NCBI GenBank assembly: GCA_031841125.1
Contig: CM063113.1
Span: 44,856,197 to 44,920,196 of the forward strand
Direction: 5' to 3'
Origin: Acanthococcus lagerstroemiae
Taxonomy: Eukaryota; Arthropoda; Insecta; Hemiptera; Eriococcidae
Length of the DNA: 64,000 bases
A program made the position numbers and the translations under genes. The notes beneath the pieces were generated by a model. The model was given only the letters and a program-made list of their open reading frames with translations. It was not told the origin of the DNA and did no database searches. Positions within the stretch are counted from its first letter, which is position 1, and each line of letters opens with the position of its first letter. Below, piece after piece: positions 33,569 to 45,125 of this stretch.

Positions 33569-36528
33569 GGTAAACATAGGAAAACGAGGTACCTACTATA
33601 CAGAATAGTAGTAAACAGAAAAACTAAAACCAACAAAAATAAAACCTTTGATCTAAAAATAGGCACACTAAACGTCAGAACTCTGAAAGGAGAAGAAAAA
33701 CTAAAATCCCTGGTAGAGGCTATGGAGGAGGCTAAATTAGATATTCTAGGAATCTCAGAAATCAGAAGAAACGACGAAAAAATCTATCAAACCAAAAACA
33801 ACTACACCTTTTTCCATATTGGAAATAACCAAAGGCAAAAAGGGGTATGCTTTCTAATAAACCCAAAAATAAAAAATAACATTGTAGAACTAAAAGGGAT
33901 ATCTGACAGAATAGCAACAATGAAAATAGAAATCCATAACATCTTATGTCTGATCCAGGTTTATGCTCCAACATCAGCTTCATCAAAAGAGGAAGTGGAA
34001 AAATTTTATGAACTTTTAGGCGAAACGTACCAAGAAATAAATCTAAACAGCAAAAAAAGGACAAAATTAATAATTCTTGGCGACATTAACAGTCAGATAG
34101 GGAAAAGTAAACCTGAAGAAGAATATTTACTAGGAAAATTTAATTACGGAAAACGTAATATAAGAGGCGAAAAATTAATTAAATTTTGCCAGGAATTAGA
34201 CCTGAAAATAATAAATGGCTCCTTTAAGAAGAAAAGAAGATAGACCTGGATCAGCCCGAATCAGGAATACAAAAACCAAATCGACTTCGTCCTAACACCT
34301 AGTAAAAACAAAAATATTACCGATTTTGAAGTATCAAATAAATTCAAATTTGTCTCTGATCATAGACTCATACAGACCACTTTAAGATTATCAAAAACAA
34401 TATCGTACTATAAAAAAACCAAGAAAAAAACTCCAGATATAAGCAACTCAGAGAGCTACAAAAAAAATATCCCTAAGGCTTTAGAAAAACTTACAAGGAC
34501 AAACCTACAAAATGTAGAGGAGTACTACGCAGCTCTCTGTGATGCTATACTGGAAAGCTCAAAAACACTTGGAAATAACTATGAAAATCAAAATCAAAAA
34601 GATATTAAGGAAAATCATAGAGAAATTTTGAACAACCTTTGGAAGGTATGAAGAAAAATTTTAAGTCAGAAAAACAAAAGCGCACAAGACAAGGTGGAAT
34701 TAAACATGGTTTCGAAAAAAATAAAAAATATTCAAAAGGAAAAAGAAGAGCACTGGAAATCGAGCCTGATTAATGAAACCCTGGATAATGCAAAAAACAT
34801 GAAAAAACTTAACCGCAACTTATCATTAGGGACTCAATTAACCACACACCTCATGGACAAAACTGGCACCAAAGTCTATGAACGGAGAGAAATGAATAAA
34901 ATAGCCACTGATTTTTATAAAAACCTCTACTCTTCGGAATTAACGGAAAAAGCAATATCTCAAACCAGCCTATGGAGTAAGGACAGTGAATTAGAACCAC
35001 CCTTTCTGGCATCAGAGATAAGACACATAGTGAAAAACCTGAAAAAAAACAAAGCTCCGGGTGGTGACGGCATAAAAAACGAACACATAATTCATGGAGG
35101 AGAGGAGATGATAAAATCATTAACTCTACTTTTCAACAAAATTTTGGTAACTGGCATAATCCCTAAAAGCTGGAAACTATCTGATATTATTCTTCTTTTT
35201 AAACAAGGAAATAGACACCAAATTGGAAACTACAGACCCATAAGCCTTTCCCCAACAATCTCAAAAATTTATTCTATACTAATTGAAATGAGACTTAGAA
35301 ATTTTTTGGAACCCCACCAAACTCCAGACCAAGCAGGATTCAGGAAAAACTACTCGACGTTAGACCATCTCCACACTATAAACCAAATTATTGAAAAATC
35401 CCAAGAATATTCTGAAAACGTGCATATTGCATTCATTGACTATAATAAAGCTTTCGACTCACTAGAACACCCATACATCCTAAAAACTTTGTATTCACAA
35501 GGTGTCCCGAAACAACTAACGAAAATTGTACAGGATATGTACTCAGGTCCAGAGAGCCGTATCGTCACAGACGTAACAGGAGAATACTTTCAAATAAACA
35601 GAGGAGTACGCCAAGGCGACCCACTGTCCCCCCTCCTATTCATTGCAGCCTTAGAAGAAATCTTCAGAGAGCTGAATTGGGAAGAGAAAGGTTTGATGAT
35701 GAACGGCAAAAAATATCCAATCTCAGATTTGCGGATGACATTGCCATAATATCTGATTCTTGGAACGAGTTAGAGGAAATGATTCAAGAGCTTAACAAAG
35801 AGGGGGAAAAGGCAGGCTTGACAATCAACTTCGAAAAATTCAAAATTTTATCAACAGAAACCAACCCCCTCAAAATTAAGATTGAAAACAAAGAACTAGA
35901 ACAAGTTTCGGACATAATATACTTAGGACAGCAAATTGCTTTGGAAAATAAAACAGAAAAAGAAAGAAACAGAAGAATCACATTGGCATGGAAAAAATTC
36001 TGGTCACTGAAAAAAATGTTTAAAGGTAACTTCAAAAACGCCCACAAAAGTGAAATATTCAACATGTGCGTCGCCCCGGTTCTGACGTATGGCTCCTCAA
36101 CCTGGGCACTCAACAAAAAATTAGAAAATAAAATAGAAACTACACAAAACTCCATGATGAGGTCCATGTTAGGTATAAAAATAAAAGACCGCATTAGTAT
36201 AAAAGAAATTAGAAAAAAACTACCAGAAATAAGGAACACTCTTCAAACGATAAGAAATCAAAAATGGGGATGGGCGGGACATGTAGCCCGACTCCATAAA
36301 GACAGGTGGGCATACATAGCAACTTTTTGGACTTTAAGCCACAAAGAAAGAACAAAAGGGAAACCAAAAATTAGGTGGAGGGACGAGGTCGATAGGTTTT
36401 TAAAACACAGTCACTTTCACCGAATAGCAATAGAACGCAAGGAATGGGAGAGGGTGAGGAGCACCTTCGCCTACTACGGGCCGGGGGTACATTCAATGCA
36501 ACGTAAAAATAACATACTAATAAAGTAG
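33569..36528 (+). pseudogene. RTE endonuclease-reverse transcriptase, broken by two stops and a frameshift
   Basis: The APE-type endonuclease comes first: GTLNVRTL, ILGISEIRR (catalytic Glu), VYAPTS, LIILGDINSQIG and later SDHRLI. An in-frame TAG at 34241-34243 precedes TWISPNQEYKNQIDFVL, where family members usually have Trp, so a TGG to TAG change is likely. A second in-frame stop, TGA at 34649-34651, lies in the linker. RT motifs follow: KAPGGDGI, NYRPISLSPTISK, QAGFRKNYST, FIDYNKAFD and GVRQGDPLSPLLF. A one-base indel in the A run at about 35706-35711 then shifts frame just before LRFADDIAII, the catalytic FADD box. The C-terminus has the GWAGHVAR and KIRWRDE segments. This copy is dead but young-looking, with only three lesions over ~985 codons. 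Confidence 0.88.
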
Positions 36529-36624
36529 AAGAACACTATGTACACATGTAAAAAATTACAAATTACGCATCGCATTGCAAACATGTACTACCCAAATAAA
36601 AAGGTTTGATTGACTATACAGAGA
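33569..36624 (+). mobile_element. RTE-type non-LTR retrotransposon, nearly full length
   Basis: The 3,056-bp insertion is flanked by GTTGAATG at 33561-33568 and 36625-36632, read as its target duplication. It carries one endonuclease plus reverse transcriptase reading frame and a short 3' end (AATAAAAAGGTTTGATTGAC). Size, the single-ORF plan and motifs fit the RTE clade. It is A-rich on the sense strand. Confidence 0.82.
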
Positions 36625-37250
36625 GTTGAATGATTATTAATTATTTATTATTTATTTTATTTTTTATTACATAAAAAAAAACCTGGGCGATTGCCCATTT
36701 TGCCCATAGGTAAACTCGCCACTGGCTGGCATCACATTGTACTTTAATCGGTAGTTTATTATTAAAATTTACTAAAAAGTTGGACTTTTGTAATATCTCT
36801 TTTACGTTATTAAAAGCTTTCTGACAAGCTTCTGACCAAATAAATGGATTTTTCTTTCTTAACAATTCATATAATGGCTTCAGTAAAGTTGAAGCATTCG
36901 GAATAAATTTAAGCAAGTGTGTGATTAATCCTAACAAGGATTGTAATTCCTTTACGTTGGATGGTTTTTCACTATTTACAATTACGTTAATTTTTTCTGG
37001 ATCAGAAAATACTCCAGATTTATTTAATTTAAAACCTAAAAATGAAATTTCATGTTGAAAAAATACACACTTTCGTTTATTTACAGTTAAACCAAAATCT
37101 TGACATTTCTTTAACACGTTTTTCAATATTTCTAAGTGATGTTCAAATGTATTACCACTAATTAAAATGCCATCTAAATAACATACAACAAATTCCATGC
37201 CTTGTAATAATTTCTCAATCTCTCTTTGAAATATACCAGGGGCTGATTGT

Positions 37251-39390
37251 GAATGAGCTCAATACCTATAAGAATTTAGGAATTTATTTTATCGTTCTTA
37301 GTAAAGAAGAGTCCTAATTTATGCCGATGTACACCATTCTACTGATTGTAAAACTGTAAACATTGAATATACTTAGCTCCTATTCACTTAAATTTATTAA
37401 GAGGAGTTGGGTATGGCACCTTTACTTTTTTTGAATTTAAAATAAAATTATTGAAAGCAGTGGATTTTATTCGATGCAGCATAAAATGGTCTTTCCAGTG
37501 ATATCAAAATCACATTTTTGAGAAAAATTGGATACAGCTTCAAATCGCACTGACCCAACGTTGTGTGTTCGAAGTGTGATATCATACTGGGGTCATTCTG
37601 TGAAAGTTGGACATTGTAATGTGAGAGAAATAATCTACTTTTGGCATTTTTTATACGTATGCCAAACACATACTGTTAGAAAGGAGGAAATAAATAATTC
37701 TTTACTGAACGATAGGTACAATAACCCCCCCTTCGACTTCAACAAGAATTCTCATTCTCATTCCCTCATTACGTCGCCAATTTAAAATCTTGATTAATAA
37801 AATGAATTAGATTTCCGGGAAAGAAATGAGTAATTCATATAGGTGACATGCTTGTGTACTCAGAAATACCACGAAATGTATTCTTGTGCTACGGGGTGAT
37901 ACAGAGAGCGTGATTTACGTGTGTCGCAATATTTCTATCTCATTCCCTCATTCAACCGGAAAAACTTGGGCCTGATAGAAGAGAAGTTTTGTTAGCTTCA
38001 TTGCGATGAGTTGGTAATGTCGTTAATGGTCATTGCGTCATATATCTGCTGTTTAACGTTTTTTAGAAAGATACAGATCCACGATACTGTTCTTCATTTT
38101 TATCCAATTTTTCTCATTCCCTCACGGGCTGCAGCAGCTGTTCAACGTTAATAATCGACATCTAGGAATAGTATTATTTTAATAGGCTACTCTTAGTTTA
38201 CCGAAGAGTGACTGGCTCTATAGTGCCACTACAAACCGAGTTATGATTATTGTAACGATAAAATTCTCATTACCTCATTTTTTCGATATTTTTGCTTTGG
38301 TGAGGGAATGAGATACATTCCGAGAGAATGATAAAGTCTATCTTTTTACACACTTTTTCTTACAATTAAAAAACGAATTTGTCAGTGCAGGCCAATATGG
38401 CACCAAGAGGGGACATTGAAAAACGCGCGAGAAAGAAGTATACTAATAAAATCGAACATTGTACAGGTGTTGTTTCTGATTTTTGTAATAGAATGTTCTC
38501 ATTCATCCTTCATCTCGTAAAGCAAAAAAAAAAAAAAAAAAAAAAAAAAAGTGAAATTAGAGCCTATTGAGGAGTTTAAATTAAGCCGAAATTTGGTTAA
38601 ATTATTGTTAGTATGTGGCCATAAGATGTATTAAAAAAAAAAAAAAAAAGTCAGAATGCCCAATTTTTGTAGAATGACCCACAGCTGACGACTTACTGTA
38701 CGAACAGAATTCTATTTGCTCGAACTTTCTCTACTGCATCTTTCATACTGGAGTCTGACCACTGCAACCTCGACATGACAGGGGCCATTTGATTATGCAA
38801 GAAGAGGAGAATTCAACAGGGGTATAAATCAAAAGAGGAGAAATAAAACCAAGTGATTTCCATAGATGACGTCAATACCCACACGCCTTTATATTGCGCA
38901 TACACATCAACCAAAATAACACCATTCTTTGGAACGTAATGGATACTGTTTTTATGTTGACGAATAGCTCTCTGAAAGATATTTTTAATATAATATAACA
39001 CATGCTTATATTTTCCAGGCGGATTCAACAAACTTTGGCTACAGAGCTCCAAATTATCATTAGGGACCGAATATCAACACTAGGGTGCTTACTAGAGACG
39101 GAGGGTATCATTGACCTCCGCCATGTTTTTTTTTTTCTTAGAGTGACCAACTGTGGATGTTTGCTTTTTTCACGTAGGTATAACAATTGTCTAATGATTC
39201 CCGATTATTTGCGGATTTCTATTTCTCCAATCTTCCATTCAAATTGTAGGAATTTCATTCTCAGTTGACCATCAATTTCAACAATATATTATTATTCGAT
39301 TCCTCAGTTATTATTTCTAATTTTTTTATTCAATGTTTTGTAACCCTGTATTTGCATTACTCTCGAACCTCAAGCTTCCAATGTACAGCA
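37251..39390. other. Intergenic with recurring TCTCATTCCCTCATT motifs and A runs
   Basis: TCTCATTCCCTCATT or close variants occur at about 37755, 37938, 38111 and 38265, and inverted at 38299 (GGTGAGGGAATGAGAT). A runs occupy about 38523-38550 and 38632-38649. Short open stretches are unsupported and no gene was recognised. Confidence 0.4.
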
Positions 39391-40090
39391 AATCAGACAT
39401 ATGTTCTTGGTGCTGAAAATCGATAGATTGATGAGAAACGATAGAGCATACCTATACTGCACCTCATCACTTATCATGCAGTTCATTTTAATGAGTGATT
39501 TTCAGATTGATAGTCATGTACCAAAAAGTGTTTCTGTTCTTAATCTATTCTCGTTCTGTGTCAAAAATAATGCCATCAGAATCAAAATGCCAAAAAAGGA
39601 AGCTTAGAACTTGAAGAAGAAGGCAAGGAAAGCGATAATTTTTTACCACGAAAGTTTGTTCCCCTAATTTCCAAAGAACAAATAAATGTACAACTTTAAA
39701 ATATAGTAAAGCTTGGCGTTTCCATTAGGATTAATGGAGTTCCAAGATGGCAAATCGTGAATATCTCGCCCATTGCAGGCAATATTTAGGTGAAACTTAT
39801 ACTGCAGACATGCGGCAACATAACACTCATTTTAATGTACCAACGAAATAATTATCAGAAAACAGTCTCGTGATATCACCAAAAACGTTTTTGAATGCCA
39901 AAAGTAAAAATTTTTCAAGCCCGTTTTTTTATTTATTTTTTTTATTTGTTGAGAAACTAATTTGTTTAACTGGTAAGTAAATTTCGAATATGTTATACAA
40001 CTATAAGTTCTGCATTGAATGACGTTAAATTCATAATCATAACTTTTTTTGATCACGACAAAATACCACATTAAACATACAGAAAACGTT
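39391..40090. other. Unassigned
   Basis: Contains a short open stretch at 39401-39607 ending in KMPKKEA, without a recognised family. TTCCAAGATGGCAAATCG near 39732 resembles the element ends at 40091. Confidence 0.3.
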
Positions 40091-40446
40091 GGTTTCAAGA
40101 TGACATATTTTTTGGGTTCCAAGATGACACGTATTAATTCATATATTTTTATAGAAATGGGTAGAGGATATCAACGAAAAACAACTCGAGATCAGTTTGA
40201 TGCAGAAGATATGAAAAAGGCCATAAATTTAGTTCTTGAAAAGAATTACTCGTATAATGCTGCTGGTAAAGAATTGGATTCTAGGAAGTACGAAAAAGCA
40301 GAAAAGGGCCTTGAATCGACGTTGACCACTCCCATTATAATAGGATATTGATAAATCTATTATATTTTAATAAATAAATAATTTTGACTTTTCCTACGTT
40401 TTTATAATCATGTCATCTTGGAACAGGCTTCATGTCATCTTAAACC
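40091..40446 (+). mobile_element. Small TIR element with doubled AAGATGACAT ends
   Basis: The left end GGTTTCAAGATGACAT plus GGTTCCAAGATGACAC (40091-40132) is matched inverted by ATGTCATCTTGGAAC plus ATGTCATCTTAAACC (40411-40446). The 356-bp element encloses a helix-turn-helix fragment, so it looks like an internally deleted pogo-like element. Confidence 0.6.
40157..40351 (+). pseudogene. PSQ-type helix-turn-helix fragment (pogo-like transposase N-terminus)
   Basis: Starting at the ATG at 40157, the frame reads MGRGYQRKTTRDQFDAED, MKKAINLVLEKNYSYNAAGK and ELD. This matches the opening of Pipsqueak-type HTH domains at the N-terminus of pogo/Tigger-like transposases (basic start, ED.MKKA, AAGKE). 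After ELDS the similarity stops and the frame ends at 40351. No DDE catalytic domain is nearby. It is a truncated remnant. Confidence 0.5.
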
Positions 40447-41195
40447 CCCGGGTGTAAGATGACATGGTCAATCACTGCAAATATTTTTTACCATATCTCG
40501 AGTTAGAAAAAGTGATAAACCATTTTTTGTTATCGACTCATTTTAATCCTTTAATATACATTTTTTTTTCTCAATAAAAATTTCAAGATGTTTGAAAAAA
40601 ATTGATCAGATAAACCCAAAAATAAAACCTTTTGGAACCACTAACCCTACACTACTACACAACAGCATAAAAAACAATGAGATGACAATTATAGGCATGA
40701 TTTTAACTATATTTTGAATGCTGAATACGATGGCGTTAATCATTTTTCTCGAGAACCTCTCGTTTTATTCCTTTGTGTCGTTCACGAATAGCTTCACTGA
40801 TACTGGTATAAGAATACTGAACGCGCATAGTTGTTTGATCAGTATAGTATCATCTTGATGATGAGTACAAAAATTCGCATTTAAGATAAGTAAGAGATAC
40901 AAAAGCCGAAAAAAACTAACTGTAGGTAATCCAAAAAATTACATCGGCATTAAATTTCTCGATGAGAACAGGGGTACTTATACAATCACATACGTTCCCA
41001 TGTCATTGTTTTTTACAAAATCACAAAAAGTTTGTGTTTCTATGAACGAATCAGTCGATAACCCTAGATAGTTTCTGGTCTTTTTTATCATACTGAGGCG
41101 ATGTAGTACATATTAAATACTTAGTACTTCAGTTCATAATTCTACAAAACCTGTATAGATAATTGATTTCTTACCGATTATTCACATTCAATTAG

Positions 41196-41354
41196 ATGAA
41201 TTCAATCTCGATCCTTTTTGTGTTGTGTGCTTTGACGGCTCTTCCAACAAAATCGAAAGGCATGCTCGAACACTTCCTGAATATAGCAAAGAACAATATT
41301 GATCATAGAGGTAAAACTATACTTATAAGTAAGTACATTCGAGAACACGGCTAG
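41196..41354 (+). CDS. Possible first exon of a small secreted peptide
   Basis: The 52-codon frame begins MNSISILFVLCALTALPTKS, a classical signal peptide: short polar start, about 11 hydrophobic residues and an Ala-containing end. It continues KGMLEHFLNIAKNNIDHR. A donor-like AGAG|GTAAAA at 41310/41311 and another ATAA|GTAAGT near 41332 suggest it may splice onward. No downstream exon was identified. It lies between the arms of the 40650-42385 foldback element, so it may be a captured or chance frame. Function unknown. Confidence 0.3.
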   Translation: MNSISILFVLCALTALPTKSKGMLEHFLNIAKNNIDHRGKTILISKYIREHG

Positions 41355-41599
41355 AGAATTTTTGGTGACAATTACCGGTGAAAATTAAGCCCACCATTTT
41401 ATCAGAGTAAACACAAGAACATTCAATTTAAAAGGCGAAATTGTAACTATATGCTACGTTGAAACACGAACATTGAGATAAGAACTTATTGAACGTAACG
41501 TCGAACAAATAATGATCACTTCAAGTTACAACAGCACACGAAAACAGCCCGCCGCTTAGTCATCTGGGTTCTGGGTTTAGGACAAATGGACGCTGTTAG

Positions 41600-41900
41600 T
41601 GTTAAAGCGTAATAAAAGGGAACCAACCAACAAAATCTTTTTTTTGAGAACACGTGATTCAAAGTATAAGAGCCATGACGTAGAAAGTAGAAACTATTAT
41701 GATATAGCGTTTACAGGTACCTAAGCTTTTTTCAACGTAAGTACACATTTTTGAATCGGGGGCCCAGTTTTACAAAACTCTACTTTTTACGCTCTTTCCA
41801 ACGATACTAATAACTCATTTTGTGTACAAATGTTATTGGTTAGTTATTCCTTTTACGCTCAACAGCGTTCAAATGTTAGCACTGCCAAGAATAAACTTCA
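41600..41900 (-). mobile_element. MITE M1, most complete copy
   Basis: The ends AAAGCGTAATAAAAGGGAAC (about 41604) and GTTATTCCTTTTACGCT (about 41843, inverted) flank the shared M1 body. The 41661-41900 part is nearly identical to 32333-32572. It is inserted between the arms of the foldback element. Confidence 0.65.
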
Positions 41901-42385
41901 TTCAACGGGTCCAATAGAAAAAGCTGAAAAAAACATTGATATTAAATATTAATTATCACACTACACAACAATTTGAGATTTTAAAAAAACAATGACATGA
42001 GGACATATGATTCTATTCTACTTATATCTAAGTATTTTCAACGAGGAATTTAATGCCGATGTTAATTTTTGAATTATAGTTCATTTTTTTCTCATCTCCT
42101 ATCTTAAATGCGAATTTTAGGATCATCACGATGATACCACTGATCAAATAACTATGCCGTTCACCGTTCAGTATTATCAGTATCAGTGTAGCTATTCGTA
42201 GACGACAAGAAGGAATAACATGAGAACAATTTGATAAAATTTTAAATTTGAATCATATGGAAAACGAGAGGTTCCTTCTCGAGAAAAAGTTACGCCATTG
42301 TATTCAGCATTCAATGCAGGCCTATAGCTAAAATCATATAATCTTATCCCATTGCTTTTTATGCTGTTGTTTAGTGCTATTAGCA

Positions 42386-43599
42386 TGGGCAAAATTGAAA
42401 AGCAAATGATTGAAAAAACGATACAAGCGCAAGATAGTTTAAAGAATTATAATTAGATGTAATGGTGTTGTAATTTCCAATAATACTGTTTCTTGATGTT
42501 GAAGTTAGCTGAATAAAGTAGAGGGTTTGCAAAATAACAGTTATTATAACTGTTATAACCGTTAACCGAAACAAAAAAATTTTGTTGACCGATAACACCA
42601 TTAACCGTTTAAAAAAATTAGTTGTTGACCAATAACCATTTGGACCGTTATATTATATTTTTATTTTTTTTAAATCGGTTATGAAACGGTTATATAAATG
42701 AAGAGTTATGATTTTGAAACGGTCATAACAGTTATGACCAATTCAACAGGGTAAGGATGTTCTGACCAATAATTGATAACCATTTAAATTGCTGAAGGAA
42801 ATTTGACCGATAACTGTTAACCGTTTCAAACTATTTCGGTCGCGAACCCTAGAATAAAAACTAAATGCTTCAAAAAGTCAATGAATATCCAGTCAGATAG
42901 CCTTTATGTTACCGACTTTAATTTTTATGTCTATCCCTTCACTGTTCCTCCACCTTCTGATAGCTTCGATACCAGGACCTCATGGGAATGACCACACAGG
43001 CGCAGCCAAGAATAACCTCTGGTAGAGGCTGAGCCAGAGTAAAGTGGGTGGGGGGAGGAGTAAATTTTATTCAAAAAATAAAGTATTCTAAGAAAAAATG
43101 CTCAGGTTTTTTTGTTTTTTTTTTGGGGGGGGGGGCTATAGTCCATGTATGCCCCCCTGGTTGCCTCAATAGTAAAAGACAACTCCAAGTCAGCCTTCAA
43201 AGTTGAGCTAGATTCATTTTTTGACCAGCATTTTCATCACATTTTACATAATAGGTAGTTTACTACTGCCAATCTGCCATGCCGTGATAAATTGTGATGT
43301 TGAGAGCTCTTGGCGCATTTGTCGAAGCTTTTTGATTTGTTATACTCTTGTGCAAAATCCTTTTGTAATAAGCGTATAGTTCATTGCTTGTGACAAGTTC
43401 AGTTTCAATTTCTTGTTGCGTAAGTCTTATTGACACGAAACACGAATTACTGGGATCATTAGTTGGAAACTAAATAAGAACTGAGTTATGCAGAATAAAA
43501 AACTCATACTCATTTCTTAAAGGTTCATTGCAAAATTGTTACATCTCTGTAAATGAAACAGGATCACTTCCTCCTTCCCGACGCTCAACAACAGTATCG
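42386..43599. other. Intergenic, AACCGTTA-rich, no gene seen
   Basis: From about 42535 to 42840, ACCGTTATAACCGTTAACC-like motifs and their inversions recur. A G run lies near 43128. This is the spacer downstream of the inferred cut 3'UTR. Confidence 0.4.
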
Positions 43600-45125
43600 A
43601 TTAAAATTTAAAATAATTTTATTTAACTATGGAAAACAATGATATGAAGAAAATTATAATCTTAGAATATATTTACAACTTTTTAAAGTTTATGTATATA
43701 ATTCAATGATTTATAATGTATTGATACTGAAAATATTTAAAACATCCTAAAATGAAAACAAGAATTCGAAAAAAACGTAACATTTTTCCTCAGTTTCATA
43801 CAGTTACTTTTTTGTGGTATTCGTCGTCTAACATGATGCGATCCTCTTTTTCAATATGTAAACATAAACATTACAATTACCAGTCAAACAGAATAAATAA
43901 ATATGAAGATTTTTTTCTTCTCAACATTATGTTACACATTTAAAGAAGCACTGTGCTCGAGTTACAGCCATTTAACGAAAAGTAGATGAAAAAGGGAAAT
44001 ACTAAAACTTGAAACTGGGTTTCTATGTAAGACCTACGGCGGAGTAGAGGGTAAATTTGTGAATTCTAAGCGGGGACGCGAATCAGAAACAAATATGAAA
44101 AAAAAATTACTGATATGTACATCTTAATATACTCGTTTCTTCTTTATAACTCAGTTAACAGTCTTATTATTTTTGATTATATATTTGTGTTTTCGAAACG
44201 AAACGATGACTCTCGGCGGTAATAACGAACGAGCTTATCGGAATATACATCATACTGTATACAATGTTACAAATTCTCGACGTCTTCAAAAATTAACTAT
44301 CGTAACAAATATAACAAAAGAAAAAAGAAATCTAACAGATAACATCGATTGCACTTTGGGATTAAAGAAAGAGAAAAAAAAACATAAGGGGAACAATACA
44401 CAAATAATTGTTTTCATATAGGTCGAAAAATAAGAAAACGAAAACCTATATAATTCTAAATTAAGAAAATTTTTTACGCACGGTAACTATCAACTAACGT
44501 AACGAAAAGAAAAAAACAAAATTAAAAAAAATGCATAAGTTAAGAAAGAAAAGAGAGAAAGAGAGATAAAAACAAAAAATGCGAAGTATAGCGTGATTTT
44601 TTTTTTTTGTAAACGAATAACATACGAAAAATTCGTTAACGGTGAAATAAATTACAACTATGGTGCGCGATACAGCAACAAAAAAAAATAAAAAATAACG
44701 ACGCGTGATTTAAAATTACGTACAAATCTTACTCGTTAGTAAAAATTACGAAAAAAATTTATAAATACCGTAAACGTGGGGAGGGGGCACAATAATTTAA
44801 AATCCTTTACAATCGTTTATCCGAAATAACGAACGAAAAAAATAAAATTACAAAAACAGCCATAAAATTACGAACGAAAATATACAATCGCGAAGCGACC
44901 GCGAATATAGGATGTCGAATATAGGAGCGTAAAAAAATTATTTATAAGTAGTAGTATAACTGCAATAAAAACGACTAGAAATCTTCCCCTTCTGATTGTA
45001 GAAATTCTGAATAGGATAATGCCGTGCTTAGGAACATATTTGGAGAGTCGTCGCGCGTGCGGTCCCAGAAAGTCTTGTTCGCAATCACAAAAAAATTAGG
45101 CACACAAGGCGCGTGTGTGCGTACC
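43600..45125 (-). other. cut: Probable 3'UTR of cut
   Basis: The sequence directly after the cut stop codon is about 1.5 kb, AT-rich and free of the repeats that fill the rest of the window, as expected of a transcribed 3'UTR. A splice-like pair (donor GAG|GTACGC at 45124, acceptor TATTCAG near 45015) could remove 110 bases just after the stop. The following bases would read EFLQSEGEDF and a stop in one frame, so an alternative last exon is conceivable. Extent is inferred only. Confidence 0.4.
43618..43623 (-). promoter_or_regulatory. cut: Candidate poly(A) signal AATAAA for cut
   Basis: TTTATT on the plus strand reads AATAAA on the minus strand about 1.5 kb after the cut stop codon. It sits near the end of the repeat-free stretch. 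Position is the only support. Confidence 0.3.

Larger units (their letters stand above)
33484..36724. mobile_element. hAT-like TIR element (CAGTGGCG ends) with 8-bp TSD, host of an RTE LINE
   Basis: The left end CAGTGGCGGATTTAGG and the right end (reverse complement CAGTGGCGAGTTTACC) are imperfect inverted repeats that continue into GGGCAA-containing sequence on both sides. The flanks carry the identical 8-mer GCTGGCAT at 33476-33483 and 36725-36732. Only about 85 bp on the left and 100 bp on the right belong to this element. The middle is the LINE. It inserted into the RNase H region of the gypsy fragment. Confidence 0.8.
32573..37250 (-). pseudogene. Ty3/gypsy retrotransposon pol remnant, split and inactive
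   Basis: Read on the minus strand, the RT part (37250-36725) has SAPGIFQREIEKLLQG, CYLDGILISG, the KRKCVFF segment and FLGFKLNKSG. The catalytic YLDD is YLDG, Gly encoded at 37169-37171. RNase H begins at the DAS motif, which is exactly where the 33484-36724 element is inserted. It resumes at 33483 with SRTLTSTERKYSQIDKEALA and, after a frameshift, TDHKPLTFIFGE. The linker ends with an IADCLSRL motif near 33140. The integrase zinc finger HQSH...CASC and core start DFGHIDGKTFLLITD occupy 32844-32573. Gag, protease, the N-terminal RT and the rest of integrase are missing. Confidence 0.88.
40650..42385. mobile_element. Foldback element with ~340-bp inverted arms
   Basis: The left arm (about 40650-41000: AACAGCATAAAAAACAATG, TGAATGCTGAATACGATGGC, CGAGAACCTCTCGTTTT, ATAGTTGTTTGATCAGT) recurs inverted in the right arm (about 42030-42385: ACTGATCAAATAACTATGCC, AAAACGAGAGGTTCCTTCTC, GCCATTGTATTCAGCATTCA). 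Between the arms lie a possible secreted-peptide exon (41196) and an M1 MITE copy (41600). No transposase is seen. Confidence 0.65.

Noticed and set aside
32333..41900. Interpretation of the 240-bp pair as LTRs of the gypsy element
   Set aside because: The ends do not read TG...CA, integrase stops directly at one copy, and the sequence is part of MITE M1 found elsewhere without gypsy.
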